Origin: an uncultured Gemmiger sp.
GTDB lineage: Bacteria > Bacillota > Clostridia > Oscillospirales > Ruminococcaceae
DNA length: 35,332 nucleotides
Assembly (NCBI GenBank): GCA_949295035.1
Contig: CASFJO010000051.1
Span: forward strand, 1-35,332
Reading direction: 5' to 3'
Shown here: positions 11,690-18,776 of the stretch, one piece after another
How positions within the stretch are numbered: the stretch's first letter is position 1
Layout: each line of letters opens with the position of its first letter
Notes under the pieces: model-generated
Databases searched by the model: none
Told to the model about the DNA's origin: nothing
Seen by the model: only the letters and a program-made list of their open reading frames with translations
Program-made: the position numbers and the translations under genes

Positions 11690-12112
11690 TTATTCACCTC
11701 CCTTGCTGCTTGGGGTTTTGCGCCCGAAGGCGTACATGGCAAAGATGGTCAGCTGCGGGAACAGCAGCGGGATCGCCGCCGCCACCCAGTTAAAGACCGG
11801 GATCAGGACCATGGCTGCCACAAACACGCCCAACCCCAGTTTGCGGTAGATGTCGGACGCGCGCAGCAGATTGCGCCGGCCGGTCTCACTGTCGCAGTGC
11901 ACGGCCTTTTGCAGGGTCACCGCCAGGCCGAAAAAGTTCAGCCAGGCGACCCCCGCGCCCAGCGCCGCGCTCAGGGGCACCGACCAGCCGAAGGACAGCC
12001 CGGCGCCCGCGGCGGCCAGCACGCCCCATCCGGCGCTCAGCAGTACGGCGCCCGCGGCACATCCGATGCCGATATGGCGCAGTTCCCGCTTTACGTCCGG
12101 CTGCAGATTCAT
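11690..12112 (-). CDS. atpI: AtpI-like ATP synthase accessory membrane protein
   Basis: A 140-residue protein with four hydrophobic segments (around residues 13-32, 35-55, 90-110 and 112-130) and short polar linkers, in the position before atpB where AtpI (UncI family) is normally found. AtpI family proteins assist c-ring assembly and, with AtpZ, have been linked to Mg2+/Ca2+ transport. The ATG at 12112 has AAAGGAG eight bases upstream; an in-frame GTG three codons earlier overlaps that site and was rejected. Confidence 0.8.
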   Translation of the reverse strand: MNLQPDVKRELRHIGIGCAAGAVLLSAGWGVLAAAGAGLSFGWSVPLSAALGAGVAWLNFFGLAVTLQKAVHCDSETGRRNLLRASDIYRKLGLGVFVAAMVLIPVFNWVAAAIPLLFPQLTIFAMYAFGRKTPSSKGGE

Positions 12113-12136
12113 AGAACACACTCCTTTCCTTGCGGA

Positions 12137-12400
12137 TCAAAGATGCCGGTTGAAACTCCTGGGGGCTTTGCTTGCGGATCGGCTTGCTTTGCGGCAGGCG
12201 TCCCGGTAGAACTTGCGGGCGGTGGCCCCGGCGGTGCCAAGGCCCAGCACGAAGGCGGGCAGCATGATCCAGCCGGGCGCGCCCAGCCGCTGCTGCATCC
12301 AGGCCGCGCCGCCCACAAAAAGCAGAACCGGCACGACCAGCGAGATCCCCAGCTGGGTGAACCAGGTCAGGCCTCGTACCAGCTCCATCATGGGTTTCAA
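12137..12400 (-). CDS. atpZ: AtpZ-like ATP synthase accessory protein
   Basis: An 87-residue protein with two membrane helices (LTWFTQLGISLVVPVLLFVGGA and PGWIMLPAFVLGLGTAGATA) joined by a short loop, and a basic C-terminal tail; size, topology and first-in-operon position fit AtpZ. A TTG start at 12400 is chosen because AAAGGAGG is ten bases upstream; the ATGs at codons 4 and 5 are too far from it. AtpZ and AtpI together are common in anaerobes, many with Na+-linked synthases. Confidence 0.75.
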   Translation of the reverse strand: MKPMMELVRGLTWFTQLGISLVVPVLLFVGGAAWMQQRLGAPGWIMLPAFVLGLGTAGATARKFYRDACRKASRSASKAPRSFNRHL

Positions 12401-12420
12401 AACAGGTCTGCCTCCTTTCC

Positions 12421-12440
12421 GCGGCACACCGGCGCGCCGC
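12421..12440 (-). repeat. GC hairpin in the atp operon leader
   Basis: GCGGC and GCCGC arms flank a 10-base GC-rich loop in the leader, ending two bases before the atpZ ribosome binding site. A weak member of the leader-hairpin pattern seen elsewhere here. Confidence 0.4.
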
Positions 12441-12456
12441 AAAAAGCATTGCCCAT

Positions 12457-12485
12457 AGTATAGCAAATTTCCGGAAAGAGAACAA
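12457..12485 (-). promoter_or_regulatory. Sigma-A promoter of the ATP synthase operon
   Basis: On the minus strand TTGTTC (-35, 12480-12485) and TATACT (-10, 12457-12462) are separated by exactly 17 bases, placing the transcript start near 12450, about 50 bases before atpZ. Confidence 0.85.
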
Positions 12486-12586
12486 TAAAAAATCTCGCAA
12501 AACTCAAGAAAACAGGGCGCGGCCCGCCGTTTTTTCTGTCAAAAAAATAACGTGTTCGCGCGGGGCGCACAAGCGGCCCGCCCCGC

Positions 12587-12615
12587 TTTACTTTTTTGGC
12601 AAAATCCGCTACAAT
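12587..12615 (+). promoter_or_regulatory. Sigma-A promoter of the TetR gene
   Basis: TTTACT at 12587-12592 and TACAAT at 12610-12615 with a 17-base spacer, about 55 bases before the start codon and divergent from the atp promoter. Confidence 0.7.
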
Positions 12616-12670
12616 GGATTCTAACCGCCCCGGCCCGGCCCAGGCGGCGGAAAGGAGAGAGTGGCCTGCT

Positions 12671-13243
12671 ATGACCGATAAGTACCAGGCGCGGCGCGCC
12701 GCGCTGCTGGAGGAGATCTACGAGCTGATCGACAAAGAGGGCTACGAGGCGCTGCGGGTGCGATATCTGTGCGGCCGGCTGGGGATCTCCACCGGCACGT
12801 TTTATCATTATTTCCCGGAAAAGTACGAGCTGCATCAGCTGCTGTACCGGCGGATCGACGAGTATTTTCAGCAGCGGGTGCAGCCCCGCTTTACCGACGA
12901 CGAGGCCGCCAACCTGATGCTTTTTGCCGAGTGTTACGGCGAATACTGCATGCAGACCGGCGTGGCCGCCACCCGCTGTTTTATGGCGCTGCCCCTGCAG
13001 CCGCAGGGCGACGAACTGATCAGCGACCGGCGCCCCATCAGCCGGCTGCTGGAGGGCATCCTGGAACGGGGCAAGAGCAAGGGCCAGTTCCGGTGTTCCT
13101 ACTCCACCCGGGACTGCGCCCGTTATACCATGGTGGTGCTGCGGGGCTTTTGCAGCGACTGGGCCAAGCGGGACGGCGGCTACGATCTGGTGGAGGTGAT
13201 CCGCCGGTTTTTCCCCATCAGCCTGACCGGGCTGCAGGGCTGA
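12671..13243 (+). CDS. TetR/AcrR-family transcriptional regulator
   Basis: A 190-residue regulator. The N-terminal helix-turn-helix (about residues 10-56) reads IYELIDKEGYEALRVRYLCG then RLGISTGTFYHYFPEKYEL, the classic TetR recognition region; the remaining helical domain would bind an effector and dimerise. No autogenous operator is obvious. It is divergent from the atp operon and immediately upstream of the nonulosonate operon promoter, so either could be its target; the sequence does not decide. Start ATG at 12671 is set by the position of the family's N terminus; AAAGGAG is about 13 bases upstream, slightly far. Confidence 0.9.
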   Translation: MTDKYQARRAALLEEIYELIDKEGYEALRVRYLCGRLGISTGTFYHYFPEKYELHQLLYRRIDEYFQQRVQPRFTDDEAANLMLFAECYGEYCMQTGVAATRCFMALPLQPQGDELISDRRPISRLLEGILERGKSKGQFRCSYSTRDCARYTMVVLRGFCSDWAKRDGGYDLVEVIRRFFPISLTGLQG

Positions 13244-13319
13244 TCCGGCGCGTTTCGGCTTTCTCATGCCCGGCGGCGTGGGAAGGCCTTTTGTTTTGGG
13301 CGGCGCGCGGGGTTGCGTG

Positions 13320-13348
13320 TTGAAGTTTACGGCCTTTTACGGTATACT
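13320..13348 (+). promoter_or_regulatory. Sigma-A promoter of the nonulosonate operon
   Basis: TTGAAG (13320-13325) and TATACT (13343-13348) with a 17-base spacer. The transcript would start near 13355, giving a 70-base leader that includes the GC palindrome at 13389. Confidence 0.85.
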
Positions 13349-13388
13349 ATACAAAGAAAATTGCGCCCCGCGGCAGATGGCGGGGCCC

Positions 13389-13407
13389 GCCCGCGCCCGG
13401 CGCGGGC
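13389..13407 (+). repeat. GC palindrome with one-base centre in the legB leader
   Basis: gcccgcgcc-c-ggcgcgggc: perfect 9-base arms around a single C, ending two bases before the AAAGGA ribosome binding site. It could hide the site or protect the transcript end. Confidence 0.75.
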
Positions 13408-13423
13408 AGAAAGGATGGACAGT

Positions 13424-14407
13424 ATGGCGCACACCGTCATGGTCACCGGCGCGGACGGCTTTATCGGCAGCCACCTCACCGAGGAACTGGTCAAAAAGGG
13501 CGAGCGTGTCAAGGCGTTCTGCTATTACAATTCGTTCGGGAGCTGGGGCTGGCTGGACAGCCTGGAGCCGGCTGTGAAAAATGAGATCGAGGTCTTTATG
13601 GGGGACATCCGGGACCCCAACGGGGTGCGCACCGCCATGGAGGGCCAGGAGATCGTCTACCATCTGGCGGCCCTGATCGCCATCCCCTTCAGCTACCACA
13701 GCCCCGACAGCTATGTGGACACCAACATCAAGGGCACCCTGAACGTGCTCAACGCCGCCCGGCAGGTGGGCACATCCCGGCTGCTGGTGACCAGCACCAG
13801 CGAGGTGTACGGCACCGCGCAGTATGTGCCCATCGACGAAAAACATCCCTTCCAGGGCCAGAGCCCCTATTCCGCCACCAAGATCGGCGCCGACCGCCTG
13901 GCCGAGAGTTTTTACCGCAGTTTTGACCTGCCGATCACCATCGTGCGGCCTTTCAACACCTATGGCCCCCGCCAGAGCGGCCGGGCGGTCATCCCCACCA
14001 TCATCACCCAGCTGCTCAGCGGGCAGACCGAGATCAAGCTGGGCAGCCTGACCCCCACCCGGGACTTCAACTACGTCAAGGACACCGCCGCCGGCTTCAT
14101 GGCCCTGGCGGGGTGCCCCGCCGCGGTGGGTCAGGAGGTCAACATCGCCACCGGGCAGGAGCACTCCATCGGGGATCTGGCCGACGAGCTGATCCGCCAG
14201 ATCAACCCCGCGGCCCGGATCGTCTGCGACGAGCAGCGCCTGCGCCCGGAAAAGAGCGAGGTCAACCGTCTGCTGGGCTGCGCCGACAAGCTGCGCGCCA
14301 TGACCGGCTGGGCCCCCCGGTATACCTTTGAGCAGGGCCTGGCGGAGACCATCGCGTTTTTGCGCACCCACATGGACAGCTACAAACCCGGGGTGTACAG
14401 CCTGTAA
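13424..14407 (+). CDS. legB: NAD-dependent sugar 4,6-dehydratase, LegB-like
   Basis: A 327-residue extended short-chain dehydrogenase/reductase. It has the nucleotide-binding TGADGFIGSH near the N terminus, the catalytic STSEVYG segment and YSATK (Tyr148, Lys152), and the substrate-side RPFNTYGPRQS. It most resembles the LegB group that dehydrates an NDP-N-acetylglucosamine to the 4-keto-6-deoxy sugar, the first step to legionaminic acid; pairing with the LegC-like aminotransferase in the same operon supports this. ATG at 13424 is eight bases after AAAGGA; an upstream ATG at 13415 overlaps that site. The LegC partner is displaced 7 kb downstream by membrane-protein genes. Confidence 0.9.
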   Translation: MAHTVMVTGADGFIGSHLTEELVKKGERVKAFCYYNSFGSWGWLDSLEPAVKNEIEVFMGDIRDPNGVRTAMEGQEIVYHLAALIAIPFSYHSPDSYVDTNIKGTLNVLNAARQVGTSRLLVTSTSEVYGTAQYVPIDEKHPFQGQSPYSATKIGADRLAESFYRSFDLPITIVRPFNTYGPRQSGRAVIPTIITQLLSGQTEIKLGSLTPTRDFNYVKDTAAGFMALAGCPAAVGQEVNIATGQEHSIGDLADELIRQINPAARIVCDEQRLRPEKSEVNRLLGCADKLRAMTGWAPRYTFEQGLAETIAFLRTHMDSYKPGVYSL

Positions 14408-14418
14408 ATCTTCCGGCG

Positions 14419-14449
14419 GGGCCCGGGCTTTTTGCAAAGCGCCGGGCCC
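14419..14449 (+). other. Intergenic hairpin between legB and the DUF2142 gene
   Basis: gggcccgggcttt pairs with aaagcgccgggccc across a TTGC loop (13 bp with one bulge); TTTT follows eight bases later. It may act as a partial terminator that lowers expression of the downstream genes. Confidence 0.55.
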
Positions 14450-14471
14450 GCGCCCGTTTTGCGAGGTTTTC

Positions 14472-16133
14472 ATGAACGAACGGACTTTTGCCCGCCGGCT
14501 GCCCCGGCCGCCGGCCTGGGCCGGCTGGCTGCTGGGCCTTGCGCCGGTCACGGCGCTGGCGGTGGGGCTGGTGTACTACTGGCGGGTGTTCTATGCCTTT
14601 GACCGGATGGCCGCGGGCCTGTTCACCCTGCTGGCCTGCGCGGCGGCCTGGGCGCTCTATCTGGCGGTGTTCCTGACGGTGCGGCTGGGCCGCAGTTTTG
14701 CCGGGCGGGCCGCCGTGTGCATCTTTGTGTGCGGGGCGCTGTTCTGCTTTGCCAACCCGCCGCTCCAGGCCCCCGACGAGACCGACCACTACCTGCGCAG
14801 CTACGCCATCAGCCTGGGCCGACTGGACTTTGACGCCGACCGGGGCTACCCCGAGGATGTGGACCGGCTGCTGGCGGCTTTTCCGGGGGCGTGGGTCAAC
14901 GCCCACACCAGCGTGGGCTGGGGCAAGAACTCCCAGGGGGCCGAGGCCCCCTATGACTCCTCCGGCTACGCGCTCAAACAGTGGGGGGAGGACGGGGAGG
15001 TGCTGTCCATCGCGGACAGCTGTGCCCAATACCTGAGCGGCGCGCCGGCAAAACAGCCGGTCACCGAGCCGATCAGCCTGATGATCCTGCCCTTTGTGCC
15101 CCAGGCGCTGGGGATGGTGCTGGCCCGGCTGTTCGGGCTGGGGGCGCTGGGCTGCCTGTACGCCGGGCGGCTGGCCAACCTGGCCTGCTACACCCTGTTG
15201 TGCTGGCTGGCGCTGCGGGGCTGCCGGCGGTACCAGCCGGTGTTCCTGGGCGTGATGCTGCTGCCGCTGAGCTTGTATATGGCGGCTTCCCTGAGCTACG
15301 ACGCCACCCTGCTGGGCTTTTACTATCTTGTGGCCAGCTACTACTGCCGGGACGAGATCCGGGATAAGGATGTGTACGCCTTCTTCGCGGCGTTTGTGCT
15401 GATGAACGTGGCCAAGCCCTATCTGAACCTGCTGTGGGTGGCGCTGCCGCTGATCTTGCCCCGCCGGGCCTGGAAGACCCGCTGGAAAAAATGGCAGGTG
15501 GCGCTGGCGGCGCTGGCCGCCGCGCTGCTGGTCACCCGGTTCATCGAGTGGTACGGGGTGGCGTTCCGGTCAAACTACGGGGAGATCGAGCGGATGATCG
15601 AAGGGGTGGACCAGCTGCCCCAGCTGGCCTTCCTGCTCTCCAATCCGCTGCGGTATATCGCGGTGCTGGCCGGCACCCTCTACGAAAATCAGTTCTTCAT
15701 CGGGCAGCTGGGAGTGTTCGGGTCGCTGGACCTGCCCATCCCTGCCCTGAACATCCTCTGCCCGGCGGTGCTGCTGTTCTGCGCGGCGCTGTCGGTGCAT
15801 GAAAAAAGCAGCCTGCGCCCGCTGCCCGCCGCCGGGCTGGGGGCGCTGGGGGTGGTGTACATCGCCGGCGCCATGACCGCCATGTACATCACCTACACCC
15901 CCGTGGGGATGGTGCGGGTGATCGGGCTGCAGGCCCGGTACTTTTTGCCGGTGTTCCTGATGCTGTTGGTGCTGGTGGCGGCGCTGCTGAGCCATGTGCT
16001 GGAGCCCAGGCTGGCCGGCGCCGGCAAGGCGCTGAACGTGGCCCTGGCCACCGCCGGCGGCACGGCGCTGCTGGGGGCGGTGCTGCTGTTCCAGCACTGG
16101 TTCATCGGGCCGGTGTACACCATATATCTGTGA
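14472..16133 (+). CDS. DUF2142-type polytopic membrane protein, probable GT-C glycosyltransferase
   Basis: A 553-residue protein with about a dozen hydrophobic segments. After the second or third helix comes QAPDETDHYLRSYAIS (PDE at 101-103), the hallmark of DUF2142 proteins and positioned like the catalytic acidic pair in the first outer loop of GT-C glycosyltransferases. Such proteins would use a polyprenyl-phosphate sugar to modify a surface polymer outside the membrane (inference; DUF2142 is not biochemically settled). A large outer region (about residues 105-190) precedes the remaining helices. ATG at 14472 behind GCGAGG is the family-consistent start. Lies between LegB and the duplicated membrane module. 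Confidence 0.82.
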   Translation: MNERTFARRLPRPPAWAGWLLGLAPVTALAVGLVYYWRVFYAFDRMAAGLFTLLACAAAWALYLAVFLTVRLGRSFAGRAAVCIFVCGALFCFANPPLQAPDETDHYLRSYAISLGRLDFDADRGYPEDVDRLLAAFPGAWVNAHTSVGWGKNSQGAEAPYDSSGYALKQWGEDGEVLSIADSCAQYLSGAPAKQPVTEPISLMILPFVPQALGMVLARLFGLGALGCLYAGRLANLACYTLLCWLALRGCRRYQPVFLGVMLLPLSLYMAASLSYDATLLGFYYLVASYYCRDEIRDKDVYAFFAAFVLMNVAKPYLNLLWVALPLILPRRAWKTRWKKWQVALAALAAALLVTRFIEWYGVAFRSNYGEIERMIEGVDQLPQLAFLLSNPLRYIAVLAGTLYENQFFIGQLGVFGSLDLPIPALNILCPAVLLFCAALSVHEKSSLRPLPAAGLGALGVVYIAGAMTAMYITYTPVGMVRVIGLQARYFLPVFLMLLVLVAALLSHVLEPRLAGAGKALNVALATAGGTALLGAVLLFQHWFIGPVYTIYL

Positions 16134-16138
16134 CTTTT

Positions 16139-16160
16139 GCCCGGGCGGCAGCGCCCGGGC
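16139..16160 (+). other. Intergenic hairpin before the first membrane module
   Basis: gcccgggcg and cgcccgggc (9-base perfect arms, 4-base loop) fall between the DUF2142 stop and the next ribosome binding site (AAAGGAGG at 16168). No U tract follows, so termination is unlikely to be strong. Confidence 0.65.
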
Positions 16161-16184
16161 CTTCCGGAAAGGAGGCGGCGCTCC

Positions 16185-18167
16185 ATGACCCTGTTCTGGG
16201 GCCTTGTGGTACTGGCGGCCCTTGCGTGCGGCAGCCTGGCCCTGGCCGAACTGCTGGACCGGGACCCGGCCCTGCTGGCGCTGCCGGTGCTGGCCGGGGC
16301 GGTGCTCTGGCTGTGGCTGGGCGGTGTGGCGGGCCTGCTGCTGCCCGCGGCCTGGCTGTGGCTGGCGGCCATGGCCGGGCTGACGGTGTTTGCGGCGCTG
16401 GGCGCCGGGCCGGCCGCTTTGCTGCGCCGGGCCATGAGCCCGGCCTTTGGGCTGTTCGCGGCGGCCTCGCTGGCGTTTTGGCTGGTGTTCGCGGTGCGCC
16501 AGCCGCTGTTCACCCAGTGGGACGAGTTCACCCTCTGGGGCAGCGCCTGCAAGATGACCTGCGAGCAGGACCTGCTCTTCCCGGCCGCCCGGGGCTATCT
16601 GGCGGGGCGGGGCAGCCTGCCCGGCATGATGCTGGTGGGCTACCTGTTCCAGTTTGCCGCGCCGGGCTTTGCCGAATGGGCGGTCTTTGCGGCCTACGAT
16701 ACCGTATATATGGCGGTGGCGGCCCTGGCGGCCTCGCTGGCCGGCCGCGGCTGGCGGGGCGCGGTGCTGACCTTTACCGCCGTGGTGAGCCTGCCCTTTT
16801 TCTTGGCGGCGTATCAGCCGGGTGCGGTGAGCCAGGTGTATCAGTCCGCCATGGGGGACCTGGCGCTGGCGTTTGTTTTTGGCGGGGCGGTCTGCCTGTA
16901 TCTGGCTGTGGGCGATTCGCCTGCCGGCCTGGCCGGGTGCGCTCTCACGCTGATGTTCCTGACCCTGATCAAGGATATCGGCCTGGCCTACGCGCTGGTG
17001 GCGGTGCTGGTGATGGCGCTGGCCCGTGCCTTCGGCCAAAAGCCGGTGCGGCCGCGCCGTGTGCTGGCGGCCGTGGGCCTGGCGCTGGCGGCGGCGGTGC
17101 TGATCGCCGGGGCGTTCGTTCTCTGGAGCGTCTATGTGATGAACGCCAGCGGCGTGGACAAGAACGCCGTGGGCGGCGAGGGGGAGAGCGTGGGCTATGC
17201 CACCGTGCTGCTGGGCGGTCTGGCCCAGCTGGCGGGGATCGGCCGCACCGAAAAGTTCTCCGCCGTTCTGGCCCTGATGCTCAAGGCCCCTTTGACAACT
17301 CCGGTCTGCCTGCTGGGGCCGGGGGCCGTGGCCGCGGCGATCGCCCTGCTGCTGCAGGGGGCGGCGGCTTTCTGCGCCGCGCCGGGCGCCGCCCGCCGCC
17401 GGGTGCTCTGGGCGAGCGCCGGGCTGTGGGTAGGGCTGGCGGCCTTTTGGGTGTTCCACCTGTTTTTGTACGTGTATAACTTTGCCGATATCGAGGCGTA
17501 CCAGCTCAAGGACTACGCGCGCTACCTGGGGGCCGTTCACACCGGCATGACCCTGGCCAGCCTGGGGATGCTGGCCGGCGCCTGCGCGGGCAAAAAGGGC
17601 CGGGCCGCCCTGGCCCGGCTGGGGGTCTGCGGCGCGGCGGCGCTGGCGGCGGTCTGCCTGTGGCGGGGGCCGCGCACCGGATTCTGGAACTACCCCACCA
17701 GCCTGTACACCGCCCGGCAGGAGATCAAGGCCCGGGCAGCCTCTGTCAACGGCTATCTGGACTGGGACGATCAGGTGCTGCTGATCTGCCAGGGAGACGA
17801 TGTCTCCCGCTGGTACTACTACGGCTATGAACTGCACGCCACCATCGCCAACGGATTCGGCGGCAGCAGCTACGGGGATGAGCGGCTGGACAACCGCTGG
17901 CCCACCACCGGCATGACCCTGCTCCCCCATTTTACCGACGCCAACGAGTTTGAAACGGTCTGCAACCGGAACGGCCTGGTGGCCTTTTTGCAGGAGGCGC
18001 AGTACGACTACATCCTGGTGGACTGGACCGACGAGTATTTCTGCGAGGAGTTCGCCCCGCTGTTCGACGCGCCCATCCCGCTGGGCACCACCCACGAGCC
18101 GCTGCTGTTCAAAATTGAGGACGGCGGCGCGCGCATGACCCTGGTGGCGGGAGGTGAGGGCGCATGA
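16185..18167 (+). CDS. Module copy 1: 660-residue GT-C-like membrane protein
   Basis: I do not recognise a named family. The first ~490 residues hold about twelve hydrophobic helices; an acidic pair, Asp113-Glu114 in FAVRQPLFTQWDEFTLWGSACK, lies in the first outer loop as in GT-C glycosyltransferases. The last ~165 residues form a soluble domain with QVLLICQGDDVSRWYYYGYEL and YDYILVDWTDEYFCEEFAPLF. The protein at 18777 has the same length, the same DE motif, and the same two C-terminal blocks, so the two are paralogues. Probable role: transfer of a lipid-linked sugar or processing of a surface glycan, inferred from topology and operon. Ends ATGA-overlapped with its small partner. Confidence 0.8.
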   Translation: MTLFWGLVVLAALACGSLALAELLDRDPALLALPVLAGAVLWLWLGGVAGLLLPAAWLWLAAMAGLTVFAALGAGPAALLRRAMSPAFGLFAAASLAFWLVFAVRQPLFTQWDEFTLWGSACKMTCEQDLLFPAARGYLAGRGSLPGMMLVGYLFQFAAPGFAEWAVFAAYDTVYMAVAALAASLAGRGWRGAVLTFTAVVSLPFFLAAYQPGAVSQVYQSAMGDLALAFVFGGAVCLYLAVGDSPAGLAGCALTLMFLTLIKDIGLAYALVAVLVMALARAFGQKPVRPRRVLAAVGLALAAAVLIAGAFVLWSVYVMNASGVDKNAVGGEGESVGYATVLLGGLAQLAGIGRTEKFSAVLALMLKAPLTTPVCLLGPGAVAAAIALLLQGAAAFCAAPGAARRRVLWASAGLWVGLAAFWVFHLFLYVYNFADIEAYQLKDYARYLGAVHTGMTLASLGMLAGACAGKKGRAALARLGVCGAAALAAVCLWRGPRTGFWNYPTSLYTARQEIKARAASVNGYLDWDDQVLLICQGDDVSRWYYYGYELHATIANGFGGSSYGDERLDNRWPTTGMTLLPHFTDANEFETVCNRNGLVAFLQEAQYDYILVDWTDEYFCEEFAPLFDAPIPLGTTHEPLLFKIEDGGARMTLVAGGEGA

Positions 18168-18763
18168 GCGGCAAACGCTGGCTGATCTTTTTCTACGCGG
18201 CGGGGCTGGTTCTCTGGCTGGCCGCGGCCGTGCTGGGCTTTGTGCGGGCGGGGCAGCCCGCCGCCATTGCCCCCGGCGAGTTCACCCTGGTGAGCGCGGT
18301 GGAGGCTGAGCCCGCCGCCGGCGCCCCCGCCGGATCGGTGACCTTCACCTCCACCGACGCGGACCCGAAACTTTTTTGGGAAGGCGCGGCCCGGGTGGAC
18401 ACCGTAACGGTGTATATGAGCCAGGACCGGCCCTCCGGCGGGGTGACCCTGTATTACCGCGTTGCCGGCCAGACCGACTATTCCGAGCGGCAAAAGGCCT
18501 GGGCCGACCAGACCGCCCCCGGGGTATGGCGGTTTGAATTGGGCGGTGTGGAGGTGACCGGCCTGCGGCTGGACCCGGACAGCGAGGGCGGCGTGACCGG
18601 CTGCCTGAGTGCCGTGGCCCTCAACGAGCCGCGGCCCTTGTGGCGGCGGCTGATCCCGGACGCCGGCGCGCTGCTGGCGCTGGCGGCGGCTCCGTTGGTG
18701 CTGGCCGCTTTGGCCGGGGAGCTGACCGCCCTGGCCGCCCCGCTGGACAAAAAACGATGGTAA
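18164..18763 (+). CDS. Module copy 1: small bitopic protein with external beta domain
   Basis: A 199-residue protein with an N-terminal membrane helix (LIFFYAAGLVLWLAAAVLGF), an outside domain of about 120 residues, and a C-terminal membrane helix (AGALLALAAAPLVLAALAGE). The outer domain looks all-beta and carries TDADPKLFWEG, VTLYYRV and VTGLRLDPDSE, which recur in the partner at 20756. It resembles a carbohydrate-binding jelly-roll by pattern only. Four-base ATGA overlap with the large protein suggests a fixed ratio and a physical complex. Function unknown. Confidence 0.78.
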   Translation: MSGKRWLIFFYAAGLVLWLAAAVLGFVRAGQPAAIAPGEFTLVSAVEAEPAAGAPAGSVTFTSTDADPKLFWEGAARVDTVTVYMSQDRPSGGVTLYYRVAGQTDYSERQKAWADQTAPGVWRFELGGVEVTGLRLDPDSEGGVTGCLSAVALNEPRPLWRRLIPDAGALLALAAAPLVLAALAGELTALAAPLDKKRW

Positions 18764-18776
18764 GGAGACACACCGA

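Noticed and set aside
12516-12539. Possible terminator (GC stem followed by TTTTTT) in the atp/tetR gap
   Set aside because: The stem is short and imperfect, and no gene on the plus strand ends before it.
13244-13319. Terminator for the TetR gene
   Set aside because: No stem longer than four or five base pairs with a U tract could be found; the TTTTGTTTT run lacks a matching hairpin.
15570-18095. Long minus-strand open frame opposite the DUF2142 and module genes
   Set aside because: Low-complexity Gln/His/Arg/Pro composition, no start signal, and lies antisense to well-supported membrane-protein genes.
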